Source: Endobacterium cereale
GTDB lineage: Bacteria > Pseudomonadota > Alphaproteobacteria > Rhizobiales > Rhizobiaceae
Assembly (NCBI RefSeq): GCF_009617585.1
Contig: NZ_WIXI01000022.1
Coordinates: forward strand, 186,001-250,000
Length of the DNA stretch: 64,000 nucleotides
Direction: 5' to 3'
Shown: in pieces, positions 37,568 to 46,672 of the stretch
Position numbering within the stretch: the first letter of the stretch is position 1
Layout of the letters: the number at the start of each line of letters is the position of its first letter
Program-made: the position numbers and the translations under genes
The notes under the pieces: model-generated
The model's input: only the letters and a program-made list of their open reading frames with translations
Databases searched by the model: none
Told to the model about the DNA's origin: nothing

Positions 37568-39163
37568 TCAGACTTCCGGATCCACCGGTGTCGCCACCTT
37601 CTTCGGCTTGCGCTTGAGATTGCGGCGGATCATGCCGAGATCGGCACCGCCGATCAAAAAGGCGATTGAGAAATAGACCAGCATGGATATGGCAATCAGC
37701 AACCCGAGTGCTGCGACTTGCTGCAGGAAGTGTGAGCCGGAGGCAAGCCAAGGACTGGCGTAACGCAGAGCGTAGGTCAAAGCCACGGCCATGATGCCGG
37801 CCGAGACCAGCAGTAGTGCTGTGCGGCGGGCGAACGCCCATTCCCATTTCAAATGGCCGCGCCAGACCAGCGTGGAAAACAGGAAGATCGTGTTAATCCA
37901 TCCGGCAGCGGCTTCGGCCGTCGCGATGCCGCGTTCCTCGATCAGCGGGAACAGCGAGATGGCGAGGCCCGAATTGACGACGACGGCCATCATGGTGAAA
38001 CGCATCGGCGTCTTGGTATCCTCGCGGGCATAAAAACCGGGCTGCAGCGCTTTGATCAGCACGAAGCCGGGCAGGCCGAGGCCATAAATGGCGAGGATGG
38101 AGCCGACGACGGCAGTGTTTTCGGCGGAAAATGCACCACGTTCATACAGCACACGGATGATGGCATCCGACAGAACCCAGAGGCCAGCGGCGGCCGGCAA
38201 GGTCAGGAACAGCACGAACTCGATCGAACGGTTCTGGATATTGGCGGCTTCCTTGAGATTACCACCCTTCAAAGCACGGGCCAGTTCCGGCAGAAGCACG
38301 ACACCGACGGCGACACCAACCACACCCAAGGGCAGCTGATAGATACGGTCGGCATATTGCAGGGCGGCGATCGCGCCTTCCTTGCCCGAGGCGATGGCCT
38401 GGCCGATGATCTGGTTGATCTGGGTGACGCCGCCGGTGATGGCGGCGGGGACGGCGAGCACCAGCAGACGCTTGACGTTGGGCGTCATGCGCGGCCGGCG
38501 GAAGCCGATTTTTATGCCCGCATGGCGCACGCCGAAATAGACCACGGCCAGCTGCAGAACACCGGCGACCAACACGCTCCACGACAGATACCAGGCGGTT
38601 GAAAGTGGATCGGCACCGGTCCACAGCGCGTAAAACAGCGCGGCAATCATCACCACATTCAAAAAGACCGGTGCTATGGCAGCGGCAAAGAAGTGATGCA
38701 GCGAATTGAGCATGCCGCTCATCATCGCCGTCAGCGACATGCACATCAGGTATGGGAACATCACCACTGCCAAACGGATGGTGATCGATGTCTTTTCCGG
38801 ATCATCAGCGAAACCGGGAGCGATGATCCAGGTGACCAGCCACGGCATGGCCAGTTCCATGGCGATGGTGATGATCATCAGCGCCGAGAAGAGAACGCCG
38901 AACACTTCCTCCGAAAACCGCTTGGCGCCCTCGACGCCATTGGCCTCGATCTCCTTCGAAAACAGCGGCACAAAGGCTGCGTTGAACGCGCCTTCCGCAA
39001 ACAGACGACGGAAGAGGTTGGGGAAACGGAAGGCCGCGTAAAACACATCGGCCATCGGCCCGGTGCCAAGCGCTGCCGCCATCAGGGTTTCGCGGGCGAA
39101 ACCAAAGATACGGCTGCCGAGCGTGGCACCGCCGACGGTGGCGAATTTTTTCACAAGGCTCAT
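37568..39163 (-). CDS. murJ: Lipid II flippase MurJ (MviN)
   Basis: 531-residue polytopic membrane protein (about 14 helices) of the MOP superfamily. It flips lipid II for peptidoglycan synthesis. Signatures include LGSRIFGFARETLMAAALGT, RFPNLFRRLFAEGAFNAAFV and YARQ/Y-ARED-type PGFYAREDTKTPM. GTG 39175 and ATG 39163 are both possible; GGTGAG is better spaced from 39163. It normally sits between glnD and trpS; here accessory segments separate it from both. Confidence 0.96.
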   Translation of the reverse strand: MSLVKKFATVGGATLGSRIFGFARETLMAAALGTGPMADVFYAAFRFPNLFRRLFAEGAFNAAFVPLFSKEIEANGVEGAKRFSEEVFGVLFSALMIITIAMELAMPWLVTWIIAPGFADDPEKTSITIRLAVVMFPYLMCMSLTAMMSGMLNSLHHFFAAAIAPVFLNVVMIAALFYALWTGADPLSTAWYLSWSVLVAGVLQLAVVYFGVRHAGIKIGFRRPRMTPNVKRLLVLAVPAAITGGVTQINQIIGQAIASGKEGAIAALQYADRIYQLPLGVVGVAVGVVLLPELARALKGGNLKEAANIQNRSIEFVLFLTLPAAAGLWVLSDAIIRVLYERGAFSAENTAVVGSILAIYGLGLPGFVLIKALQPGFYAREDTKTPMRFTMMAVVVNSGLAISLFPLIEERGIATAEAAAGWINTIFLFSTLVWRGHLKWEWAFARRTALLLVSAGIMAVALTYALRYASPWLASGSHFLQQVAALGLLIAISMLVYFSIAFLIGGADLGMIRRNLKRKPKKVATPVDPEV

Positions 39164-39396
39164 GCGGGGGCTCACCGGGAGGTTCGATTCGTGGGGGTGT
39201 TATAGCGGGAGGTGCGGCGGACGGCCATCTTTTGTGGGAAGGAGTGAAGGCTGACCGTGTCTTACTGGGCCGGTCGTGTCTTGGCTTGCTATCAGTTGAA
39301 TTGAAAACAGGTCGTTTTTCGGGAAAGGTGAGGCCGGAGACGCCGTATGGATGCGTTTTGGCAGTGTAGCCAGACTGACATAGAAGAGAGGACTTT

Positions 39397-39723
39397 ATGG
39401 TTTCGAACCGACCGGATATTCAAGCCGAGCAACTGGCCTGGTCAGGAGAACAGAGAACTGACGGGTTACTCAAATTACATGCCTTCCGGTTCGAAGTTTT
39501 TGACCTTCCAGCATTGGACGGCGAAGGCGACCATCTCGACCATGCAGGCGAGATAATGGTCGTTGCCGTAAGCGATGCAGGATCAGCCATCCAAAAAATG
39601 GCAGCAGAGCGTGCACCGAATGGTTTGATCACACGGCAAGACCTCGCTGATTTGAATGCCGATCTTCAGAAAATGGCTAACCAACTGGCAGACGCCATAT
39701 CAGCACTGACGGATGCTGCGTGA
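39397..39723 (+). CDS. Small hypothetical protein
   Basis: 108 residues. GAGG lies six bases before ATG 39397, supporting it as a real gene. It is acidic (FEVFDLPALDGEGDHLDHAG) with a helical, Ala/Leu-rich C-terminus (LADLNADLQKMANQLADAIS). There is no signal peptide or membrane segment. I do not recognise a family. It lies in the accessory segment between murJ and glnD, on the strand opposite to both, and is followed by a 15-bp palindrome. Confidence 0.55.
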   Translation: MVSNRPDIQAEQLAWSGEQRTDGLLKLHAFRFEVFDLPALDGEGDHLDHAGEIMVVAVSDAGSAIQKMAAERAPNGLITRQDLADLNADLQKMANQLADAISALTDAA

Positions 39724-39878
39724 TGGGTGGAAAACGAAAATAGGCTTGCGCAAGGTCAGGCTTACAATGTCATCATCGAAGCAGGTAACCCGGCATGATG
39801 CCGGATTGTTTGTCTGGACGCTTCATCCAGCGACCGCCAGAAACCATAGGCAAACAAGGCCCTAACGTTTCTCTGGGT

Positions 39879-40055
39879 TCAGTTACCGACCCTGCGTACC
39901 ATCGGTACGCCGGGTTTGGTTGAATCATACAGGCTAAACGACGTCGCCTGCGCCGCGATTGTCATAGCAGCCAGAGCGTTTACCCGATGAAACTCATCGA
40001 CCGTGATCTGCCCACCAAGCGCCGGGTGAAGCTTCGGAGCATAGATCTGCCCGGC
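39879..40055 (-). pseudogene. 3' remnant of an unidentified gene
   Basis: An uninterrupted frame of about 57 codons ends in TGA at 39881-39879. Its translation contains GQIYAPKLHPALGGQITVDE, then AMTIAAQATSFSLYDSTKPG, and ends VPMVRRVGN. There is no plausible start: at 40055 it runs into the glnD fragment in a different frame and soon meets a stop. It therefore looks like the C-terminus of a gene whose 5' part was lost. The family is not recognised. Confidence 0.55.
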
Positions 40056-40144
40056 GGTTTTCGTTGGTGATCTTCATGCCGACGATATCAGTCACGTAAA
40101 ACGTATCGATGACCTTTTCGCAGAATGTGGTGATGTGCGGCTGA
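40053..40144 (-). pseudogene. Duplicated fragment of glnD
   Basis: These 92 bp match glnD 41684-41774 with about five or six substitutions and one extra base. On the minus strand it still reads in frame as [18 protein letters not shown] followed by MKITNENR, the second ACT-domain region of GlnD, with FGEK changed to FCEK. Most changes are silent. It is a detached copy 1.6 kb from the end of intact glnD, with orphan choX between them. Confidence 0.85.
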
Positions 40145-40199
40145 TTTCGCCGCCAGTCTTTTCTTGAGACGGTCGCCGAGAGCCGACGAAAACAATCAT

Positions 40200-40234
40200 C
40201 GGGCCTATCTCGGCGACCAAATGTTACAGGCCCG
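40200..40234 (-). terminator. Possible terminator after choX
   Basis: CGGGCCT (40200-40206) pairs with AGGCCCG (40228-40234) over a 21-nt loop. On the minus strand it is followed by ATGATTGTTTTCG, just beyond the choX stop. The loop is long and the T-run imperfect. Confidence 0.45.
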
Positions 40235-40239
40235 CCAGA

Positions 40240-41193
40240 TCAGAGGTCGAGTTCTGCCTTGACGGCCTCAAGTCCGGGTTTGCCGTCCACCGTGGTGACG
40301 CCGGCAAGCCATGGCTCGATTGCTGCACCATTGGCCTTCAGCCATTTGGTGGCTGCGTCTTCGGCATCTTCACCGTCGTTGAGAATGCCGCCCATGATTT
40401 CGTTCTCCATCGGCAGCGAGAATTTTAGGTTTTTGAGAAATGCACCGACATTCGGGCATTCCTGCAGATACCCCGCACGGACGTTGGTACGCACTTCCGC
40501 GCCGCCCAAATTCGGGCCGAAGACATCGTCACCGCCGGTGAGGTAGGTCAACTTCAAGTTGGCATTCATCGGATGCGGCTCCCACCCCAGGAAAACAATG
40601 GGTTCGCCTGCCCTGTCGGCGCGCATCACCTGAGCCAGCATCGCCTGCTCGGACGATTCGACGACTTCGAGCGCACCCAGGCCGAACTGGTTTTTCTCGA
40701 TCATGCCAAGGATCAAACGGTTGCCGTCATTGCCGGGCTCGATCGCGTAGATCTTGCCGCCGAGCGCATCGGCATGGGCAACGATATCCTTGAAGTCCTT
40801 GATGCCGAGTTCGGCGCCTTTTTCATTTGTTGCCAGTGTGTATTTGGCGCCAACGAGATTGGCGCCGAGCGTCTCCACGCTTTTATCCTCAAGATAGGGA
40901 CGGATATCGGCTTCCATGGTCGGCATCCAGTTGCCGAGGAACACATCGATGTCCCGGGTCTTCATCGAGCTATAGGTGACCGGCACAGAGAGAAGTTTGG
41001 TCTGGGGCTTGTAACCCAAGGCTTCAAGGACAACCGATGCGGTCGCCGTGGTCGCCGAGATATCACTCCAGCCGACGTCCGAAAACCTTACGGTTTTGCA
41101 AGCGGCCGGTTCTTGTGCCTGGGCGTCGACAGCACTCCCGATCACGGAAGCGGCGATTGCCGCGGTAACAGCCAAGAGTGATTTGATGCGCAT
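40240..41193 (-). CDS. choX: Choline/glycine-betaine ABC transporter substrate-binding protein (ChoX-like)
   Basis: 317 residues. A signal peptide (about 1-26, AQA-QE) precedes an OpuAC-type periplasmic binding fold with TVRFSDVGWSDISATTATAS, DIDVFLGNWMPTMEADIRPY and VFLGWEPHPMNANLKLTYLT; the conserved Trp and Asp residues form the aromatic box that holds quaternary amines. It closely resembles rhizobial ChoX. The usual partners choW (permease) and choV (ATPase) are absent on either side, so it is an orphan binding protein in the glnD-murJ insertion. It may feed a transporter encoded elsewhere. Confidence 0.9.
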   Translation of the reverse strand: MRIKSLLAVTAAIAASVIGSAVDAQAQEPAACKTVRFSDVGWSDISATTATASVVLEALGYKPQTKLLSVPVTYSSMKTRDIDVFLGNWMPTMEADIRPYLEDKSVETLGANLVGAKYTLATNEKGAELGIKDFKDIVAHADALGGKIYAIEPGNDGNRLILGMIEKNQFGLGALEVVESSEQAMLAQVMRADRAGEPIVFLGWEPHPMNANLKLTYLTGGDDVFGPNLGGAEVRTNVRAGYLQECPNVGAFLKNLKFSLPMENEIMGGILNDGEDAEDAATKWLKANGAAIEPWLAGVTTVDGKPGLEAVKAELDL

Positions 41194-41525
41194 ATTTCAT
41201 TGCTCCATTTCCAGCCAGGGTCGTATCAGCACGCTGAGAGGAGAAGCAAGCATTTGATGGCGGCAAAGAATTGCGACCGGCAAGACGATTGAAAGCCAAG
41301 CTTGAGCCTGCCTATTTGCCATCCCGGCAACAACGGCCAATCTTTCTGCAGCTCTTTTCTTGTGTTTCGGCGTGGAATAATGACCCACATACGAACCTGA
41401 TTGCCGCTACGGCGACACAGGCCATGTTCCAGGCATAGCGATGCCCGAAATGATTTGCATGGCAGCTCTCCGGCATAACCGCCAATGGCGCGAAGCCGCC
41501 ATCAGCAATCCACCAACGCCTCCCT
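41194..41525. other. Intergenic region between glnD and choX
   Basis: 332 bp. It must include the choX promoter. No clear boxes, terminator or coding sequence were recognised. GGAGC lies just upstream of the choX ATG. Confidence 0.4.
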
Positions 41526-44384
41526 TTACACCTTCAACCTCGGTGCATTCCCCGGCCCAAGATCCGGCGTCGATCCTTCCGACGGCGCCGGTTCCGGCGC
41601 GATAATACCAGATGGCATGCGAGACCGCAGTTCGTCGTCCTGATCATTCATCACCGGTTTCAGCCGCGCGGTAATGCTGGCCTGGCGGTTTTCGTTAGTG
41701 ATCTTCATGCCGACGATATCGGTGACGTAAAACGTATCGATGACCTTTTCGCCGAATGTGGTGATATGGGCTGACTTGATATCCAGCGACAGGTCCGACA
41801 GCACGGCAGTGATTTCCGCCAGCAGGCCGACGCGGTCGAGGCATTCCACCTCGATGACGGTGAACTTGTTCGAGAGCGCGTTGGAGATCGTCACCGACGG
41901 GTGAACGGAGAACGTCTTGTTGCGCTTCTTGGATTTTGCGCGCGAGGCAATGACTTCGGGTAAGCGTTTTTTGCCCGAAAGAACATCCTCGATCATCCGG
42001 CCGATCGTGCCGGCGCGGCGCAATTCGTCCGCGTCATCGGTGAATTCGCGGCTGACGAGAATGGTATCCAGCGCGCGGCCGTCATTGGTGGTAAAAATCT
42101 GCGCGTCGGCGATGTTGGAACCGGCCGCCGCGCAGGCGCCGGCGATGATAGACAGCAGGCGCGGATGGTCGGGCGCCAGAACCGTGATTTCGGTGATGGC
42201 GCGAAAACTGTCGGTGCGCACCATGGTGGCGAGCGCCTTGCCGGCCTTGTCGGTATCGCGGATGAATTCCGCATGGCGGATCTGGTCGTCCAGCGGCACC
42301 GAGAGCAGGTACGGCTGGTAATGCATGCGGCCGTAAAGTTTTCTGTCTTTTGCAGTCCAGCCATTTTCGAGCGCCTCAACGAGCGCTTCTTCCGAGGCCT
42401 TGGCGCGCTCCTTGCGCGAGCTTTCGGAAAAACCGCCGGACAGCAGAAGTTCGGTTTCATAATAGAGCGTGCGCAGGAGCTGGCCCTTCCAGCCGTTCCA
42501 CACGCCCGGGCCGACGGCACGGATATCGCAGACGGTGAGGATGAGCAGCGCCTTCAGACGCTCCATCGACTGAACACGTTCGGCAAAATCGGTAATCGTC
42601 TTGCGGTCGTTGAGATCGCGGGTCTGGGCGGTCATCGACATCAGCAAATGCTGGTCGATGAGCCAGACAACCAGTTCCGTCTGTTTCGGATTGAGGCCGA
42701 AACGCGGGCAGAGTTTTCGCGCCACGCGGGCGCCGGCGATGGAGTGATCCTCTTGGCGGCCCTTGGCGATGTCATGCAGCAGCACAGCCACATAAAGCGC
42801 CGTGCGATCCTCGATGGTCGGCATCAGCTTGTTGATCAGCGGATGTTCGTCACCGAATTTGCCCTTGTCGATATCCGACAACGCATCGACGGCGCGGATC
42901 AGATGCTCATCCACCGTGTAATGGTGGTACATGCTGAACTGCATGAGGGCGACGATCTTGCCGAATTCGGGAATGAAGCGGCCGAGAACGCCAGCCTCGT
43001 TCATGCGGCGCAGCGTCATGCCCGGCGTGCGCGGCGAAGTGAGGATGGAGAGAAAGAGGCGGTTCGCCTCTTCGTTTTCACGCAGGTCGTTGTCGATCAG
43101 CCGCAGGCCGCGATTGACTTGTTTCAGCGCATCCGGGTGATATTCCAGCCCGGCCAGATCAGCGACATGGAAAAAGCGGATGAGGCTGACCGGATCACGG
43201 CGAAACACATCGGGATCGGTAAGAGCGATACGGCCGCGATCCTCCACGAACTCACTGCTGCCGGGGATTTTTCGCGTACGGTAGCGGAAACGGGAGATCA
43301 CACCGGTCAGGCCCGGCGCTGGCTTGGCCTGCTCTTCCTCGAGTGCCGCGCAGAGAATGCGGGTGAGATCGCCGACATCCTTTGTGACGAGGAAATAATG
43401 CTTCATGAAACGTTCGACGGCCGAAAGGCCCGGACGCGCGTTATAACCGATGGCGGCGGCCACTTCGCGCTGGATATCGAAGGACAGACGCTCTTCCGCC
43501 TTGCCGGTCAGGAAATGCATGTGGCAGCGAACGGCCCAGAGAAAATCCTCGGCCTTTTCGAACAGGCGCAGCTCGGCGCGGGACAGGACGCCGCGTTTGA
43601 CGAGTGCGGCCGCATCGCGCACGCCATAATGATATTTGGCGATCCAGAACAGCGTCTGGATATCGCGCAGACCGCCCTTGCCTTCCTTGACGTTCGGCTC
43701 GACCAGATAACGGGTATCGCCGGCCTTCTGGTGGCGCATGTCGCGCTCGGCGAGCTTTGCAGCAATAAAATCCGGGCCGGAATTGTGGACGATCTCGCGA
43801 TCGAAACGATGATCCAATTCTTCCGCCAGCGACTGTTTTCCGCAGATGAAGCGGGTTTCCAGAATGGCGGTGCGGATGGTCATGTCCTCACGCGACAGGC
43901 GGATACATTCTTCCACCGTGCGGGTGGCATGGCCGACCTTGAAGCCGAGATCCCACAGTACGTAGAGCAGAAACTCCACCGACTTGCGCATGGCATCGGT
44001 GCTGGAGGACGGTAGCAGAAACAGAAGATCGATATCCGAGCCCGGCGCCAGCGTGGCGCGGCCATACCCACCGACGGCAGCGATCGCGGTGGCGCCGGCC
44101 GCCTGCGGATAGACATGCGCGTCGACCAGATCATGGATGGCGACGATCAACTGATCCTGCAGCCAGGAGATCCGCTCCGCGCACAGAATCCCGCCGCCCT
44201 TGGTGGCTTCCAGCAGTTCGCGCGCCTTGTTGCGACCATCCGTGTTGACGGTGCGCAAAAGCGGCAGAAGGGCCGCACGCATATCGGCGGGCTTGCCGGC
44301 ATGGATGGTGGCGATCGCCTCGATATCGGCCTTCAGTTTGGCGACGTCGAGCAGTTCTTCAAAATCGGTATCGGGTCTGGCCAT
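41526..44384 (-). CDS. glnD: Bifunctional [protein-PII] uridylyltransferase/UMP-removing enzyme
   Basis: 952 residues. Nucleotidyltransferase domain with [20 protein letters not shown], the HD hydrolase domain with [12 protein letters not shown], and two C-terminal ACT domains (about 730-930, [20 protein letters not shown]). It senses glutamine and modifies PII proteins, the top of the nitrogen control cascade. GGTAGGAAGAC precedes the ATG. The 3' region has a 92-bp near-copy at 40053-40144. Length and domain order are typical of rhizobial GlnD. Confidence 0.97.
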   Translation of the reverse strand: MARPDTDFEELLDVAKLKADIEAIATIHAGKPADMRAALLPLLRTVNTDGRNKARELLEATKGGGILCAERISWLQDQLIVAIHDLVDAHVYPQAAGATAIAAVGGYGRATLAPGSDIDLLFLLPSSSTDAMRKSVEFLLYVLWDLGFKVGHATRTVEECIRLSREDMTIRTAILETRFICGKQSLAEELDHRFDREIVHNSGPDFIAAKLAERDMRHQKAGDTRYLVEPNVKEGKGGLRDIQTLFWIAKYHYGVRDAAALVKRGVLSRAELRLFEKAEDFLWAVRCHMHFLTGKAEERLSFDIQREVAAAIGYNARPGLSAVERFMKHYFLVTKDVGDLTRILCAALEEEQAKPAPGLTGVISRFRYRTRKIPGSSEFVEDRGRIALTDPDVFRRDPVSLIRFFHVADLAGLEYHPDALKQVNRGLRLIDNDLRENEEANRLFLSILTSPRTPGMTLRRMNEAGVLGRFIPEFGKIVALMQFSMYHHYTVDEHLIRAVDALSDIDKGKFGDEHPLINKLMPTIEDRTALYVAVLLHDIAKGRQEDHSIAGARVARKLCPRFGLNPKQTELVVWLIDQHLLMSMTAQTRDLNDRKTITDFAERVQSMERLKALLILTVCDIRAVGPGVWNGWKGQLLRTLYYETELLLSGGFSESSRKERAKASEEALVEALENGWTAKDRKLYGRMHYQPYLLSVPLDDQIRHAEFIRDTDKAGKALATMVRTDSFRAITEITVLAPDHPRLLSIIAGACAAAGSNIADAQIFTTNDGRALDTILVSREFTDDADELRRAGTIGRMIEDVLSGKKRLPEVIASRAKSKKRNKTFSVHPSVTISNALSNKFTVIEVECLDRVGLLAEITAVLSDLSLDIKSAHITTFGEKVIDTFYVTDIVGMKITNENRQASITARLKPVMNDQDDELRSRMPSGIIAPEPAPSEGSTPDLGPGNAPRLKV

Positions 44385-44462
44385 GTCTTCCTACCGGTGC
44401 CAGGTCGCCACTTGTCCAACCGACTGGGCTTCGACCTTTTTCACGCACCTTCTTGCACATGA

Positions 44463-45530
44463 TTATGATTGCTGGATGTTTCCAACTTGTTGCGTTCCCG
44501 CAACAAGATCAACCCCATAACCTGACAGAGCAGATGTGTTTCTGTCGCGTGCCTTCCATTGACGCGGGCTTTTGGCCGTGACACGGCGGAATTCGCGATT
44601 GAAATTCGATTTGGTCGAAAAACCGACCTCGAACAGGATCGTAGTTGCCGATTTTCCCGTTTCATCCAGCAGGCGGCATGCCTCGGCCACACGGCGGTTG
44701 TTGACGAATTGTGAGACGTTCAGGCCGCTGGCGCGATTGATGGCAGCCGAAACATCGCGCGCCGGCAGACTGGCCTTGCGGGCAAGCCGCGCAAGGCTGA
44801 GATTTTCATCGGCAAACAGCGTTTCGAGAGCCGCCGAGACGAGGGTCAGAATGGCCTCGTCTTCCGGCGATGCGTCAGGCACTCTCTCCTCTCGCGACCG
44901 AGGCAACGACGTCGGCATCTCCGGCCAGAGATAATAGGCGATCACCGCGACGATGGCGGCAAGGTTCATGACCGAAACGGCGAGCGGCACTTCGGCATTG
45001 CCATAAAATTCCGCATAAACGGCCAGCGCGCCATCGCTGACCGCAAAAAACAGCATGAGGGCAGCGGTCAGCCGCGCGGCGCGAAACGCCGGACGCATGC
45101 GCTGCAAGGCGGCTTCGGCCATCACCTCATCGCCGCCTGCGCGGGTGATGCGCCAGAGCGCCACACTGTAACCGACAAAGATGAGAAACAGCAGCAGATC
45201 GACAAACTGCCGGGCAAAGGCAACGGAAATGGCAACAGCCAGCGGCGGCAGGATGTGCACCCAAAACCTTTCGACCGGCATGGCGGTCAAACTGCGAAAG
45301 GCGAGATAGGCGAGCGGCGGCATGCACGCGGCCGTGACTGGCAGAAGGGGCACGAGGCTTTCGACGCCATAACCGAAGCGCAGACCGATGCCGATACCCT
45401 GCGCCGCATAAAGCGCCAGAAAGACATTGAAGATTTTTCGCGTGCCTGGCAGCGCGACACCCTTGAGGCTGAGATGGAGCGTCAGCACGAAAACAAGGCC
45501 GGCGAAAAATGGTAGGGGGATGGTGAGCAA
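44463..45530 (-). CDS. AraC-family regulator with an N-terminal membrane domain
   Basis: About 355 residues from a tentative TTG at 45530 (no good ATG; the open frame runs to 45698 and overlaps the LysR gene). The first about 210 residues form six or seven hydrophobic segments (PLPFFAGLVFVLTLHLSL, AVSVMNLAAIVAVIAYYLWP). The C-terminal 100 residues are an AraC double helix-turn-helix (LARLARKASLPARDVSAAIN, FEVGFSTKSNFNREFRRVTA). This is a membrane-anchored one-component regulator. The signal and targets are unknown. Confidence 0.85.
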   Translation of the reverse strand: MLTIPLPFFAGLVFVLTLHLSLKGVALPGTRKIFNVFLALYAAQGIGIGLRFGYGVESLVPLLPVTAACMPPLAYLAFRSLTAMPVERFWVHILPPLAVAISVAFARQFVDLLLFLIFVGYSVALWRITRAGGDEVMAEAALQRMRPAFRAARLTAALMLFFAVSDGALAVYAEFYGNAEVPLAVSVMNLAAIVAVIAYYLWPEMPTSLPRSREERVPDASPEDEAILTLVSAALETLFADENLSLARLARKASLPARDVSAAINRASGLNVSQFVNNRRVAEACRLLDETGKSATTILFEVGFSTKSNFNREFRRVTAKSPRQWKARDRNTSALSGYGVDLVAGTQQVGNIQQS

Positions 45531-45646
45531 GGCGGCGCCCCGGAAATGACGGTGAGTGTGGGTCAGTCGGGGCGGGTTATAACATCGCCCTCGGGGTGAT
45601 GCATCCCGTGATGGTGGGAGGCGGCTTCCCGATCGAGGTCGGAAAC

Positions 45647-46537
45647 CTAATGCGCCAACTGCAGGCGCAGGCGCGGCCCAACCCAATCGAGAAAACACCT
45701 CACCTTTTGCGGCAGGGGATCGGCCGGCTGGTGTATGACGTTGACCGGCAGCGGTTCCGGAGAAAAATCGGTCAGCAATTCCTGCAATGCTCCGGAGCGC
45801 AGGTGATCGGAGATCTGATAGGACAGAAGGCGGATGATGCCGATACCGGAAAGTGCGGCCTGAATGGCTGCCTCAGTTGTATTGACCGCCAGTCTCTGGC
45901 GCGGTTCGATGGCATAGGCGGTACCATCGCGGCGGTAACGCCATTCCGGCGATGTTGCAAATCCTTGAAAACTGATGCCGTCATGCAGCGCGAGATCTTC
46001 GGGCATGCGTGGTACGCCTTTGCGAGCAAGATAATCGGGACTGGCGCAGATGACCCGGCGAACGGCGCCGACACGCGTTGCAATCAGTGCGCTATCGGCC
46101 AGATGCCCGATTCGAAGGGCCACATCGACCTGCTCATCCATCATGCTCAGCTGTCGGTCAGCCAATGTCAGGCGCAGGTTTATATCCGGCTGCTCTTTCA
46201 GAAACTCCATCGCGATCGGCAGAAGATGGCGTTCGCCGAAGGCAATCGGCGCGGTAACGTGCAGCCCGCCTCGCAGTGTACCGCCGTTCACCTGCCGCTC
46301 CGCCGCATCCAGTTCCTCCAGAATGCGGCGCGATGCTGCGACGAAGGCGACGCCCTCTTCCGTGAGGGCGAGACCGCTGCGGGTGCGCAGGACCAGACCT
46401 ACACCAAGGTGCTTTTCCAGTTCGGCCACCTTGCGGCTGACGGTCGCCAGTGGCGAACGCAGCCGCCGCGCTCCGGCGGACAGGCTGCCGGCCTCGACCA
46501 CGGCAAGCAATACCGACATTGCCTCGAACCGATCCAT
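45647..46537 (-). CDS. LysR-family transcriptional regulator
   Basis: 296 residues. An N-terminal winged helix-turn-helix (MDRFEAMSVLLAVVEAGSLS, ATVSRKVAELEKHLGVGLVL) and a LysR substrate-binding domain. AAGGA lies six bases before ATG 46537. It is divergent from the metallo-hydrolase gene across 135 bp, the classical arrangement of a LysR regulator with its target. The inducer is unknown. Confidence 0.93.
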   Translation of the reverse strand: MDRFEAMSVLLAVVEAGSLSAGARRLRSPLATVSRKVAELEKHLGVGLVLRTRSGLALTEEGVAFVAASRRILEELDAAERQVNGGTLRGGLHVTAPIAFGERHLLPIAMEFLKEQPDINLRLTLADRQLSMMDEQVDVALRIGHLADSALIATRVGAVRRVICASPDYLARKGVPRMPEDLALHDGISFQGFATSPEWRYRRDGTAYAIEPRQRLAVNTTEAAIQAALSGIGIIRLLSYQISDHLRSGALQELLTDFSPEPLPVNVIHQPADPLPQKVRCFLDWVGPRLRLQLAH

Positions 46538-46625
46538 GACGATCCTTTCGAAAAACGGGAGGAAATCTCTCAAAATGACAGAGTATCGGATCATTCCCGC
46601 ACGGCATAGCCTGCACGCGCTCTTT

Positions 46626-46643
46626 GGGCGATGGCTTTCGCCC
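46626..46643 (+). promoter_or_regulatory. Leader stem-loop before the metallo-hydrolase gene
   Basis: GGGCGA (46626-46631) pairs perfectly with TCGCCC (46638-46643) around a six-base loop, ending 29 bases before the start codon. It could affect translation or form part of the LysR control region. Function is unproven. Confidence 0.35.
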
Positions 46644-46672
46644 GCATTTTCATTGATCCGGGGGACCGCTTC

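Larger units (their letters stand above)
39724..40239. other. Mosaic intergenic segment with gene remnants
   Basis: 516 bp. It holds a perfect palindrome (CCGGCAT-G-ATGCCGG, 39790-39804), a small CTGGA/TCCAG hairpin, the 3' remnant of an unidentified gene (39879-40055, minus), a 92-bp near-copy of the glnD 3' region (40053-40144, minus) and a hairpin after choX. No complete gene was seen. Confidence 0.7.

Noticed and set aside
42165..44015. 616-codon plus-strand frame opposite glnD
   Set aside because: Antisense shadow of glnD; no domain or ribosome-binding site.
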